From NCBI RefSeq assembly GCF_011801145.1, contig NZ_CP046172.1, positions 4,650,001-4,714,000 on the forward strand: a DNA stretch of 64,000 nucleotides, given 5' to 3'. Shown here piece after piece: positions 28,052 through 36,467 of the stretch (its first letter is position 1; each line of letters opens with the position of its first letter). The position numbers and the translations under genes are program-made. The notes beneath the pieces are model-generated. The model did not search any database. It saw only the letters and a list, made by a program, of their open reading frames with translations, and was not told the DNA's origin. This DNA is from Nocardia arthritidis. Lineage in GTDB: Bacteria; Actinomycetota; Actinomycetes; Mycobacteriales; Mycobacteriaceae.

Positions 28052-29260
28052 TCAGTAGGTGGGCAGCTGGTACTCCTCGTGATGGCCGAAGAAGATCTTC
28101 TTGGTGATCGGGCGCATCGGACGGGAGAACATGATCCGGTTGGTCGTCTTCATCAGCGCGGTGCTGACCTTGGAGTTCGGCACCATCATCTTGATGCCGC
28201 CGCCCGGGATCTCCTGCGCCTTGTCCAGGAACGGCCGCACCTTCTCCTCGTATCGCGCCAGCGCGCCGGGCAGATCCGCCGGCGTCGAGACGATCTCCGC
28301 CGCAAGAACATACGCGCCGACGACGGCCATCGCGGTACCCATACCGGTCAGCGGCGAGCCGCAATAACCCGCGTCGCCGACCAGCGTTACCCGGCCCGCC
28401 GCCAGCGTCGGCATATCGATGCGCTCGAGTACGTCGAAGTAGAAGTCGGGCGCGGTCGTCATCGCGGCGAGAATCTCCGGTGCGCGCCAGCCACCGTCGA
28501 CGATGTGCCGGTGGATGAGCCGCTGCTGCGCGGTGACATCGCGGCGCAGCGCCGGATCCTCGTCGGTGCGAATCATGATGATGGCCTTGGACGTCGCCGG
28601 TTCGCGGTCGGCCCGGATGCCGAAGGACGCGCCGGGCACGAACCGCATGGTGAACCAACCGGGACGGCTGTCGGCCGGGGTCGGCATGGTGAAGTACGAG
28701 ACGTAACCACCCAGGTAGCCGCTGAACTGCTCCTCCGGACCGAAGGCGAGCCGCCGCGTCGCCGAATGTACGCCGTCGGCCCCGACCACCAGGTCGTAGC
28801 GCTCGACCTTGCCGGAGGCGAAGGTCACGGTGACGCCGCTGTCGTCCTGGTTCAGTGCCTCGATCCAGTCCCCGTAGCGGTAGTCGAGGTTGCCGCCGTC
28901 CGCGGCCTCGACCTCGTCCAGCAGCACCTGGTTCAGGTCGCCGCGGGTGATCTCGATCTCGGCGATCAGCGCCTTGCCGTCGAAATCCTCCATCGCGGCG
29001 GTCGCGTACGCGCTGCCGTCCGCGTTGACGAAGGACATGCCGCGCTCGTCGAGCTGGACCTTGCGGATACCGGGCATGAGGCCCATCCGCTCGGCCGCGT
29101 CCCGGCTGGGGCCGCGCAGGTCGACGGCCTGGCCGCCGGGGCGCGGGGCGGCGGCCCGCTCGACGACTGTGGTCCGGATACCGGCCCGAAGTAGTTGCAG
29201 CGCAACGGCATTGCCCGCGATGCCGCCGCCGGAAACCAGGATGGTGGGGGTGGTGCTCAT
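28052..29260 (-). CDS. FAD-dependent monooxygenase (PHBH/TetX type)
   Basis: 402 residues from the ATG at 29260. N-terminal dinucleotide motif ILVSGGGIAGNAVALQLLRAG, the DG motif VVGADGVHSATRR at about 165-177, and GDAGYCGSPLTGMGTAMAVVGA for FAD ribityl binding. This is a single-component aromatic or antibiotic hydroxylase using NAD(P)H. It is divergent from a TetR gene at 29362, and the gap has TGTCTTAGACA-type palindromes, so induction by a TetR ligand (drug or aromatic) is likely. Confidence 0.92.
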   Translation of the reverse strand: MSTTPTILVSGGGIAGNAVALQLLRAGIRTTVVERAAAPRPGGQAVDLRGPSRDAAERMGLMPGIRKVQLDERGMSFVNADGSAYATAAMEDFDGKALIAEIEITRGDLNQVLLDEVEAADGGNLDYRYGDWIEALNQDDSGVTVTFASGKVERYDLVVGADGVHSATRRLAFGPEEQFSGYLGGYVSYFTMPTPADSRPGWFTMRFVPGASFGIRADREPATSKAIIMIRTDEDPALRRDVTAQQRLIHRHIVDGGWRAPEILAAMTTAPDFYFDVLERIDMPTLAAGRVTLVGDAGYCGSPLTGMGTAMAVVGAYVLAAEIVSTPADLPGALARYEEKVRPFLDKAQEIPGGGIKMMVPNSKVSTALMKTTNRIMFSRPMRPITKKIFFGHHEEYQLPTY

Positions 29261-29287
29261 TTGGAGTGTCCTTGCCGTTTGATCGAA

Positions 29288-29346
29288 TGTCTTAGACAAA
29301 TGTGTCACACGATTGGCACGTTTGTCTAGCACGAATGTCTAAGACG
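29288..29346. promoter_or_regulatory. Twin TetR operators (TGTCTNAGACA) between monooxygenase and TetR genes
   Basis: TGTCTTAGACA at 29288-29298 and TGTCTAAGACG at 29336-29346 flank the gap, with an additional half site TTTGTCTAG near 29321. They overlap the region where both divergent promoters must lie. The adjacent TetR at 29362 is the probable binder. Confidence 0.65.
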
Positions 29347-29361
29347 TTGTAACCTGGGCTT

Positions 29362-29961
29362 ATGGGAAATCGAGAGGATCTACTTGCGGGGGCGCGCAAG
29401 GTCATCGTCGAACGCGGTGTCGCGAAGGCGACGGCCCGCGATATCGCCTCCGCCGCCGGGGTGAGCCTGGCCGCGATCGGCTACCACTTCGGGTCGAAGG
29501 AGGCGCTGATCACCGAGGCGCTCGCGGAATCGCTCGGCAATTCCATCGGCGACGGGATGGACGCGCTGATCCGGGAATCGACAGGGACGCCGCTCCTGCG
29601 GGCGTTCGCGCACCTGTGGAACGAGATGCCGAAGGTTTTCCAGGAGAACCGCGACTACATGACGGCGAGCCTGGAGAATATGGTGCGCGTCGTCCGCTCA
29701 CCGAGGGACCAGCAGTTCTACGCCGACCAGATGCCCGGCATGTACCGCGAAATGGTTGCCCTGCTACGGGATACGCATCCGCAGCTGAACGAGGAGCAGG
29801 CATACGCGATCGCGCAGCTGAACTGGGTGCTGGTGCAGGGGCTGGGGATGCTGTCGGTGGTCATGCCGGACGCCGAGTTGCCGGACGGCGACCGGCTCGC
29901 CGAAGCGGTCGCCGTGCTCGCGGGATACTCAGGGGCGCAGACGAATACCTCTGATACCTGA
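29362..29961 (+). CDS. TetR-family regulator of the divergent monooxygenase
   Basis: 199 residues. HTH in KATARDIASAAGVSLAAIGYHFGS at about 22-45; the recognition helix region is canonical. The ligand domain is variable, rich in Met and aromatic residues (YADQMPGMYREMV). Start ATG at 29362 lies 16 bases after an operator-like palindrome, consistent with autorepression. Context predicts control of the flavin monooxygenase at 28052-29260. Confidence 0.92.
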   Translation: MGNREDLLAGARKVIVERGVAKATARDIASAAGVSLAAIGYHFGSKEALITEALAESLGNSIGDGMDALIRESTGTPLLRAFAHLWNEMPKVFQENRDYMTASLENMVRVVRSPRDQQFYADQMPGMYREMVALLRDTHPQLNEEQAYAIAQLNWVLVQGLGMLSVVMPDAELPDGDRLAEAVAVLAGYSGAQTNTSDT

Positions 29962-30023
29962 GCGCCGATTGTCGGCGGTCTGCCATTCCGGCGTCGTGCG
30001 CCATCGCTGCGGCTCCGCCGTCG

Positions 30024-30049
30024 GTGATTCCGGTGAACGCCGGAATCAC
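30024..30049. terminator. Perfect 10-bp hairpin between convergent genes
   Basis: GTGATTCCGG and CCGGAATCAC pair around TGAACG. It is placed between the TetR gene ending at 29961 and the convergent CoA-transferase gene ending at 30178. It can serve as a two-way terminator; its form also resembles short dispersed palindromes common in actinobacterial genomes. The rest of this 216-bp gap shows nothing else. Confidence 0.55.
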
Positions 30050-30177
30050 TTGCAGCCGTGCAGGTTCCGCGTGCAGGGACGACGAGGAAGGTCCGGTCGA
30101 GAACCCGGCGGCGGTCGAGCATCGCGCCGCCCGTGTCGAATGGCCTGCGACCGCGGTGGTTCGGCGCCGACTCGCCG

Positions 30178-31554
30178 CTACCGGATCGGCACCGGCCAGG
30201 CGGGACTGTCCGAGCCGTACGGCGGTGCGGGCCAGGCATAGTCCGGGTATTCGGCGAGTGCGGGCGCGGCGGTGACGGTGCTGCCGTGCGCCACCGCGGC
30301 GGCCGGATCGGGCAGCGCCGCGCGCGGATGCCGGGCCGACCGGTGCGGCGCGTTCAGCAGCCAGGATGCGGTGCGCGCCAAGGAGACTCGCACATCGCGT
30401 CCGTGGCCGTCGCGCGCCCGCGCGACGAGCGCGTCGAGTACGCCCGCCGCGAGCAGATATCCGGTGGCGTGGTCGAGCGCCTGCGCGGGCAGGGTGCCGG
30501 GTACCGCGGGCGCGCCCTCGACGATCGAAATGCCGGTGGCCGCCTGCACGATGCTGTCGAAACCGCGCCGCCCGCCCCACGGCCCGACCTCACCCCACGC
30601 ACTCACCCTGGCGTGGATGAGACCCGGATGCGCCGAGGCGCTGATACCCGCCAGCGCACCGGGCCGATAGCCGGTGACCAGCACATCCGCGGCGGCAAGC
30701 AGTTCGTTGAAGGCGGGCCACTGCGCGTAGACGTCCAGCAGCGTCGACCGCTTGCCCTGGCAGGTGTCGAGGTAATGCCACGGAATCTCCGGCAGCCGTG
30801 GCGGATCCACCCGCAGCACATCGGCGCCGAGCAGCGCGAGCGTTCTGGTGGCCACCGGGCCGGAGATCACCCGGGTGAGATCGAGCACCCGGATCCGGCG
30901 CAGCGGCTGCAAAGGCGATGCGTCCAAGGACAATCCGGCGGTGGTGCGGTCGGCGCGCGGGTGGATGGCGACGATGGGCCCGGATGCGGCCGCCTGCCCC
31001 TCCGGGCTGAGCGCCCACTCCTGCTCGGTGCGCACCCGGACCGCGATGGCGCCGTTGGCGGCCGCGCTGTCCTCGATGTCGGCGGCCCGGCGCATGGCCA
31101 TCTCCGCCTCGGCGTGCTCCATCGGTGCGTCGGCCGAAAGTCCCAGTGAGGCAAGGAGTCTGGCGCGGTGGTGCGGGTAGTTGGCGTGGGTGCGGACCCA
31201 GCCGTCGAAGGTGGGGAAGAAGCCGGACAGGTCGGCGAATGTCGCGGGCGGCCTGCCGTCGGCGCGCAGCAGTTTCTCGCTGGAGAAGGCCGCCGTGATG
31301 CGGGCCGGGTCGATGCGATGCTGCACCGGATGCAGTCCGCGCGCGGTACGCAGCCGGTTGCTCGCCGCCGTCACCGCCGCGACCGCCCCGGAGGCCAACG
31401 CCCAAACGGGCAGCGTCGCAGCCAAATTGGCACCCGGGTCCGTCCAACCCGCCGGATCCGGATCCTGCGGCCCCAGAGGAGCGGAGGTAATACTCGTTGA
31501 GCCGATACCGATTCCCGCTTCGTAGTCGTGGACCAGCCACTGGTGGGTGTTCAC
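30178..31554 (-). CDS. CaiB/BaiF family III CoA-transferase-like protein
   Basis: 458 residues. The family III blocks are in the C-terminal half: IRVLDLTRVISGPVATRTLALLGADVLRVDPP, then GKRSTLLDVYAQ and GFDSIVQAATGIS, with a further half-domain (residues 1-210) of degenerate CaiB type. The nucleophilic Asp of active transferases is not certain here. Such proteins move CoA between carboxylic acids, for example in bile-acid or carnitine-like catabolism. It is divergent from the type II thioesterase gene by 39 bp. Confidence 0.85.
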   Translation of the reverse strand: MNTHQWLVHDYEAGIGIGSTSITSAPLGPQDPDPAGWTDPGANLAATLPVWALASGAVAAVTAASNRLRTARGLHPVQHRIDPARITAAFSSEKLLRADGRPPATFADLSGFFPTFDGWVRTHANYPHHRARLLASLGLSADAPMEHAEAEMAMRRAADIEDSAAANGAIAVRVRTEQEWALSPEGQAAASGPIVAIHPRADRTTAGLSLDASPLQPLRRIRVLDLTRVISGPVATRTLALLGADVLRVDPPRLPEIPWHYLDTCQGKRSTLLDVYAQWPAFNELLAAADVLVTGYRPGALAGISASAHPGLIHARVSAWGEVGPWGGRRGFDSIVQAATGISIVEGAPAVPGTLPAQALDHATGYLLAAGVLDALVARARDGHGRDVRVSLARTASWLLNAPHRSARHPRAALPDPAAAVAHGSTVTAAPALAEYPDYAWPAPPYGSDSPAWPVPIR

Positions 31555-31593
31555 TCGAACGAGCGTAGTTGCTCATGCGGAAAGGAGTCGTCT

Positions 31594-32352
31594 ATGACCG
31601 TCATCGGGAGCACCGACTGGCTGCGGGTGTTGCGGGAGGCCGCGGCGCCGCGGCATCAGCTGGTGTGTTTTCCGCCGGGCGGCGGTTCGGTGACGGCCTA
31701 TCGGGCACTTGCGACTCGCTTCGGCGCCGGGACGGCCGTTGCGGCGGTGCAATATCCGGGGCGGCAGGACCGCCTCGGTGAGGCGCCGCTGCGCGACCTC
31801 GAGGGTATGGCCGAACATATCGCGGCGGAAATCCTGCGCCAGCCCGGCGTGGAACGGCTCGCGCTCTTCGGCCACAGCATGGGCGCGACAGTGGCTTTCG
31901 AAACGGCGCGGCGGCTGGAGCTGGCCGGGCAGCCGGTGACGGTGCTGTTCGCATCGGGCCGGGTGTCGCCGCTGGTGCGTAACACCGGACGGCTCCATCT
32001 GGGCTCCGACGCCGGTCTGATCGACGAATTGGCCAGGCTGGCAACCGATCCCGCGTCGGTGCAGGTGATTCGCGATGAGCCGGGCCTGGCCGAACTGGTG
32101 CTGCCCGCCCTGCGCGCGGACTACCACGCGGTGGAAACCTATGTCTACCAACCGGGTAAGCCGCTGGATTGCCCGATCGCGGTGCTGGCCGGTACCGATG
32201 ATCCGACCATGTCGGCCGCCGATATCGAACAGTGGCGCCCGCTCACCTCGGGCGGCTTCGACTCGCGGATCTTCGCGGGCGGGCATTTCTTCCTCGACGA
32301 AAAACCGGACGAGGTGGTCGATTTCGTCGAGCGGAAGCTGAAAGAACTTTAG
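31594..32352 (+). CDS. Type II thioesterase (GrsT/RifR-like alpha/beta hydrolase)
   Basis: 252 residues from the ATG at 31594, with AAAGGAG 6 bases upstream. Opening LVCFPPGGGSVTAYRALA and FPPGG oxyanion region, nucleophile Ser in LFGHSMGATVAFE, Asp in LAGTDDPTMS and His in IFAGGHFFLDE. Type II thioesterases clear mis-primed carrier proteins in NRPS/PKS pathways or release short products. No megasynthase is in the window, so the partner is elsewhere. Its end overlaps the convergent DUF2784 gene by 4 bp. Confidence 0.92.
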   Translation: MTVIGSTDWLRVLREAAAPRHQLVCFPPGGGSVTAYRALATRFGAGTAVAAVQYPGRQDRLGEAPLRDLEGMAEHIAAEILRQPGVERLALFGHSMGATVAFETARRLELAGQPVTVLFASGRVSPLVRNTGRLHLGSDAGLIDELARLATDPASVQVIRDEPGLAELVLPALRADYHAVETYVYQPGKPLDCPIAVLAGTDDPTMSAADIEQWRPLTSGGFDSRIFAGGHFFLDEKPDEVVDFVERKLKEL

Positions 32353-32732
32353 CCCTGGGCGGGAAGCGCTTTTGCCGCACGGCGATGGCGCAACCACAGA
32401 TACCCCACCCAGGATGCCGCGACGACCAGCGCCACCAATACCCGGATCAGCCCGAGTGCCCGCTCCGGATAGAGCACCCCGGTGATGTAGTGCGCGATGA
32501 ATCCGCTGGGTGGCAGCCCGGCCTCACCGGCCCGGCGCCGCGCCCAGCTCTCCAGGTAGGTGAGCGGACATTCCAGTCCGAACAGCACCGTGCTGAACCC
32601 CCACCCGAAGGCGAGTAGGTGCAGCCAGATCGTGCGCGGCCAGCGCCACGCCACGAATCCGCCGACGACAACGTATGCCACGAAGGCGAAGTGCACCGCG
32701 GCGACCGCGTCGGCCAGCAGCCGGAAGAACAC
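32349..32732 (-). CDS. DUF2784 four-helix membrane protein
   Basis: 127 residues with about four hydrophobic helices. The block LLADAVAAVHFAFVAYVVVG, TIWLHLLAFGWG and CPLTYLESWARRRAGE followed by GFIAHYITGVLYP are the invariants of DUF2784. Function unknown; the family is widespread in bacteria. It starts one base after the ferritin-like gene stop, so it is co-translated with it in the minus-strand run from 34.9 kb. Confidence 0.85.
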   Translation of the reverse strand: MFFRLLADAVAAVHFAFVAYVVVGGFVAWRWPRTIWLHLLAFGWGFSTVLFGLECPLTYLESWARRRAGEAGLPPSGFIAHYITGVLYPERALGLIRVLVALVVAASWVGYLWLRHRRAAKALPAQG

Positions 32733-32733
32733 A

Positions 32734-33450
32734 CTACGAGGGTAGGCCCGCCGCCGCGGCCCGCGCGAATATCCGGCTCAGCAGATGGCGGAACAGCACG
32801 ACGGTGTCGCCGGCGAATTCGCGTCGGCCCACACCGAGGAAGCGCAGCGCGGCGCGCTGTTCGACGGCCGTGACGGTGAGCGCGCGGCCCAGCCGCGCCC
32901 AGCACAGTGCGCGCGCCGCCGTCCGGCGCAGCGGGCCGCGGTGCGCGTATTCGGTGCGTAGCTGGGATTTATGGAATTCCAGGTGGCGCATCTGGTCTGC
33001 GTGGATGCGCCGGGCCACCTCGGTGAGCACCGGATCGATGGTGCCGTCGCGCAGCGCGCGGAAGTAGCGCGCCGCGATCACGTCGGACACGAGACGGGCC
33101 CGCAGCTCGGCGCACAGGTCACGGCCGTGCCGCGCCGGCCGCACCTCGGCGGTGGCCGCCAGGATCTGGTCGATCAGCCGGGCGTGCTCCACCTTCTCCG
33201 CGAGGTAGAGCCGAACGGCCGCAACATAATCCGGATCCCCGGAGCCGGTGCTGCACGCGAGCAGCGTGCTGTCGCGCCAGCGACCCGGGAAACGGGCCAA
33301 ACCCGTGGTGAGCTCGGATGGCAACGGCCGCAACCGATTCCACTCCGGCGGCGGCTGCCGGGCGCGGTGCGCGGCCGCCAGTAGGAAATCGGTGAGCCAG
33401 TCCGTCCGTGCCTGCCCGCCCCGTCTCCTACCATCCCCGAATGCTCGCAT
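32734..33450 (-). CDS. Ferritin-like hypothetical protein
   Basis: 238 residues from the ATG 33450, all helical. Two motifs suggest a diiron or dimanganese bundle: YLAEKVEHARLIDQIL (about 102-117) and RIHADQMRHLEFHKSQL (about 170-186), resembling ExxH pairs; acidic partners in the other helices are less clear. Proteins of this kind are near-universal in mycolate bacteria but unassigned. The first codons coincide with a degenerate form of the GC-rich dispersed repeat (MRAFGDGRRRGGQ). It lies between an SDR gene and DUF2784. Confidence 0.65.
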   Translation of the reverse strand: MRAFGDGRRRGGQARTDWLTDFLLAAAHRARQPPPEWNRLRPLPSELTTGLARFPGRWRDSTLLACSTGSGDPDYVAAVRLYLAEKVEHARLIDQILAATAEVRPARHGRDLCAELRARLVSDVIAARYFRALRDGTIDPVLTEVARRIHADQMRHLEFHKSQLRTEYAHRGPLRRTAARALCWARLGRALTVTAVEQRAALRFLGVGRREFAGDTVVLFRHLLSRIFARAAAAGLPS

Positions 33451-33486
33451 GATCGGTAATCTCGGCGGCGGGCCGGAACGCAACAC

Positions 33487-34932
33487 TCACCAGGGGGCGG
33501 GTTCGTAGTCCTTGAGGAAGCAGCCGTACAGGTCGGTTCCATTCTCGCCCTGGACAATTGGGTCGTATACCCGGGCGGCGCCGTCCACCAGGTCCAGCGG
33601 CGCGTGGAAGCCCTCCTCGGCGAGGCGGATCTTCGTGTAATGCGGGCGCTCGTCGGTGATCCACCCGGTGTCAACCGCCGTCATCAGGATGCCGTCGGCC
33701 TCGAACATCTCCCTGGCGCTGGTGCGCGTCAACATATTCAGCGCCGCCTTGGCCATATTCGTATGCGGATGGCCGGGACCCTTGTAGGCGCGGGAGAATT
33801 GGCCTTCCATGGCCGAGACGTTGACGATGTACTTGCGCCGGGCGTTCGCCGCCGCCATGACCGGTCGCAACCGCGACACCAGGATGAACGGCGCCACCGA
33901 ATTGCACAGCTGCACCTCGAGCAGTTCGGTCGGATCCACCTCGGCCACCGTCTGCACCCAGCTGTTGGTGTGCGCCAGATCCGGCACCAGGCCGCCTGCG
34001 TCGATCGCGATGCCGCGCGAAATCCGTTCCGGCGTGGCGGATCCCGCGACCAGCGCGAGTTCGGCGACATCCGCGGCGGACAGCGTCGGGGCAAGCGACG
34101 CGGTGAGCGCGGTCGGATGCGCCTGCATGGTCTTGCCGAAGGTGACCACCTCGGGCAGCGCGCCCGCGGGCAGCGGGCCCGATTCCGCGTCGACGAGCGC
34201 GCTGTACGCGCCGGGGGAGCGGCGCACGGTCTGTGCCGCGTTGTTGATGAGAATGTCCAGCGGCCCCTGGGCCGCGATATCGTCGGCGAGCGCGACCACC
34301 TGCGCCGGATCGCGCAGATCGATTCCGACGACGCGCAGCCGGTGCAGCCAGTCGGCGCTGTCGTCCATGGCGGCGAAGCGCCGGATGGCGTCGTTGGGGA
34401 AGCGGGTGGTGATGGTGGTGTGCGCGCCGTCGCGCAGCAGCCGCAGCGCGATGTACATGCCGATCTTGGCGCGGCCGCCGGTGAGCAGCGCCCGCTTGCC
34501 GGTCAGATCGGTACGGGCGTCCCGTTTCGCGTGGCTGCGCGCCGCGCAGTCCGGGCACAGCTGGTGATAGAACGCGTCCACCTGGGTGTAGCGCTGCTTG
34601 CAGATATAGCAGGGCCGCGGCCGGATCAGCGTGCCCGCGCTCGCCCCCGCGGCATTCGAGGTGAGCGGGATGCCCGCCGTCTCGTCGTCGATCCGGTTGG
34701 GCGAACCGGTCGCGGTGGCCGCGACCACGGCACGGTCCGCCTCCGACACCCGGTCCCTGGCCTCGATGCGCTTGCGCTGCTTGAGCTTCTTGAACATGTG
34801 GCCGACGGCGCGCTGCACGGTGACCGAGTCGGGATGATCCTTCTCGAGCCGTGCGGCCTGGTCGAGCACGCGCAGACAGGTGGCGAGCTCGTCGGGATCA
34901 ATGGTGCTTTCGGCCATCGGAACGGGGGTCAT
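33487..34932 (-). CDS. SDR-family protein with N-terminal zinc-ribbon extension
   Basis: 481 residues, nearly double a classical SDR. Residues 1-105 are helical and charged; a C-x2-C ... C-x2-C set (CYICKQRYTQV and LCPDCAA, about 110-135) probably binds zinc; the Rossmann domain begins at GKRALLTGGRAKIGMYIALRL with NNAAQ. Catalytic Tyr/Lys lie in the GHPHTNMAKAALNM region but the YxxxK motif is atypical (N-M-A-K), so activity is uncertain. ATG 34932 or 34917 may be the start. It leads a three-gene unit with the ferritin-like and DUF2784 genes. Confidence 0.8.
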   Translation of the reverse strand: MTPVPMAESTIDPDELATCLRVLDQAARLEKDHPDSVTVQRAVGHMFKKLKQRKRIEARDRVSEADRAVVAATATGSPNRIDDETAGIPLTSNAAGASAGTLIRPRPCYICKQRYTQVDAFYHQLCPDCAARSHAKRDARTDLTGKRALLTGGRAKIGMYIALRLLRDGAHTTITTRFPNDAIRRFAAMDDSADWLHRLRVVGIDLRDPAQVVALADDIAAQGPLDILINNAAQTVRRSPGAYSALVDAESGPLPAGALPEVVTFGKTMQAHPTALTASLAPTLSAADVAELALVAGSATPERISRGIAIDAGGLVPDLAHTNSWVQTVAEVDPTELLEVQLCNSVAPFILVSRLRPVMAAANARRKYIVNVSAMEGQFSRAYKGPGHPHTNMAKAALNMLTRTSAREMFEADGILMTAVDTGWITDERPHYTKIRLAEEGFHAPLDLVDGAARVYDPIVQGENGTDLYGCFLKDYEPAPW

Positions 34933-34997
34933 CCTTTGCTGAACTGGGCGATCGACCCGTTCATTGTGTCAAACCCGCCGCCGCGGTTGCCCGGTGG

Positions 34998-36458
34998 TTA
35001 CCCGCGCAGCTTCGGCATCGACGCGGCGGCCGCCTTCCTCAGCAGATCCTTGATATCGGATTCGCTCGGATACTGGCCCGAAGTCTTGTTGCCGTAGTCG
35101 GATTGATACCAGCTGAGGCCGTAGGTGAACCAGCCGTCGCGCACCGAGAGCGATACGTCGACGCCGCTCGAACCCGATGACGGCTTCTTGATCCTCAGAT
35201 ATGCGGCGTCGCCGATGCCGGAGACCTTCTCGATCGTCGAATCCTTACCGAATTCGGTATCGGTGTAGGTGTCGCGGTAGGCGTCGAATTCCGGTCCCGG
35301 ATTGGTCTGCTTGTGCACGGTCGCGTCGACATACAGCGAGGCGTAGCTGTACTTGTCCGTCGACCCGGGTGGCGCGAAATGGAACCCGCAGGACATCGTG
35401 TCGAGCGCGGCGTGCTGGTGACCCTCATGCGTCGGAAATGCCTTACCGCTGCTGTCGGTGCTCTGGGTCTTCAGGTTGCGGCCGGTGAACAACGAGGTGT
35501 CGGTGGCGTCGCAGAGATTGCCGACGAAGTGGTAGCCGCGCAGGTCGGCGTCCTTGCTGATCTGCGGTCCGTCGCTGAAGCCACCGGCGGCGAATACGCC
35601 GCCCGCCCAGATCGCCGAGGTCACGACGACCGCGCCGAGCGCCCAGAGCCAGCCATTACCACGGCCGCCCGGGGCCTGCGGGTGGCCGGGCGGCTGGTTG
35701 AGCGGCGGCTGCCCCGGTGTGAACGGCTGTCCTGGAATCTGTTGGTAGCCGGGTGGATACGTGGGCTGCTGCGGAATCTGTTGCGCGGGATCCGGGTACG
35801 TGGGCTGCTGCGCCTGTTGTGCGGGAGCAGAATACGCTGATGGCTGCGGAACCTGCTGCGCGGGAGCAGAATACGCTGATGGCTGCGGAACCTGCTGCGC
35901 GGGAGCGGAATACGCGGGGTGCTGCGCGAACTGCTGCCCGGGAGCCGGATACCCGGGCTGCTGCGGAACCTGTTGCGCCGGATCCGGATACGCGGACTGC
36001 GGGATCGAAGGCTGACTCTGCTGGAACTGGGTCGGCGCGCCCTGCGGATATCCCGACTGCTGCGGTATGGACGGCTGACTCTGCTGGAACTGGGTCGGCG
36101 CGCCCTGCGGATACGGTTGCTGCGGACCGGCAGGATAACCCGCCTGCTGCGGACCGCCGGATTGATAACCCGCCTGCTGCGGATCAACAGGCGGATATCC
36201 CGGCTGCTGCGGGATCGCCGGACTGCTCGGCTGGCGCAGGATCGTCGGATCGGCCTGCTGGACGGCATACGGCTGGGCAGGCGGCTGGGCCTGGCCGACC
36301 GCATGCTGCTCGGATCCGGTCGAGTACTGCGGCGCTGGACCGCTCGGCGCGCGCACCATGGTCGGATCCGCCACCGCCTGCGGCTGGCCCGGCTGTTGCA
36401 GCTCGGTCCACCACTCGTCGTCCGGCTTGCGGTGTTTCGCATCCCCCGATTCGGTCAT
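34998..36458 (-). CDS. Pro/Gln-rich single-pass membrane protein with extracytoplasmic domain
   Basis: 486 residues. Residues 20-280 are a cytoplasmic low-complexity tail of GYP/AYS-P-A-Q-Q-type repeats; a membrane helix follows at about 289-310 (WLWALGAVVVTSAIWAGGVF) and then an extracellular domain with two cysteines (LCDATD, MSCGFHF) reminiscent of mycobacterial DUF3558/LpqN-like sensors. Exact 39-bp tandem units occur at 35821-35898 and a 63-bp period at 36010-36120. It ends 9 bp from the next upstream gene's stop, so it is part of the 38.2-32.3 kb run. Confidence 0.75.
   Translation of the reverse strand: MTESGDAKHRKPDDEWWTELQQPGQPQAVADPTMVRAPSGPAPQYSTGSEQHAVGQAQPPAQPYAVQQADPTILRQPSSPAIPQQPGYPPVDPQQAGYQSGGPQQAGYPAGPQQPYPQGAPTQFQQSQPSIPQQSGYPQGAPTQFQQSQPSIPQSAYPDPAQQVPQQPGYPAPGQQFAQHPAYSAPAQQVPQPSAYSAPAQQVPQPSAYSAPAQQAQQPTYPDPAQQIPQQPTYPPGYQQIPGQPFTPGQPPLNQPPGHPQAPGGRGNGWLWALGAVVVTSAIWAGGVFAAGGFSDGPQISKDADLRGYHFVGNLCDATDTSLFTGRNLKTQSTDSSGKAFPTHEGHQHAALDTMSCGFHFAPPGSTDKYSYASLYVDATVHKQTNPGPEFDAYRDTYTDTEFGKDSTIEKVSGIGDAAYLRIKKPSSGSSGVDVSLSVRDGWFTYGLSWYQSDYGNKTSGQYPSESDIKDLLRKAAAASMPKLRG
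35821..35898 (-). repeat. 39-bp tandem repeat (13-residue unit AYSAPAQQVPQPS)
   Basis: Two exact copies of a 39-bp unit followed by a diverged third, inside the Pro/Gln-rich membrane protein gene. In-frame units of this kind change copy number by slippage. Confidence 0.85.
36010..36115 (-). repeat. 63-bp period repeat (APTQFQQSQPSIPQ)
   Basis: Two nearly identical segments, first at about 36010 and then at about 36073, encode QGAPTQFQQSQPSIPQ in the same protein. They are separate from the 39-bp units. Confidence 0.75.
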
Positions 36459-36467
36459 GGGCGCAGG

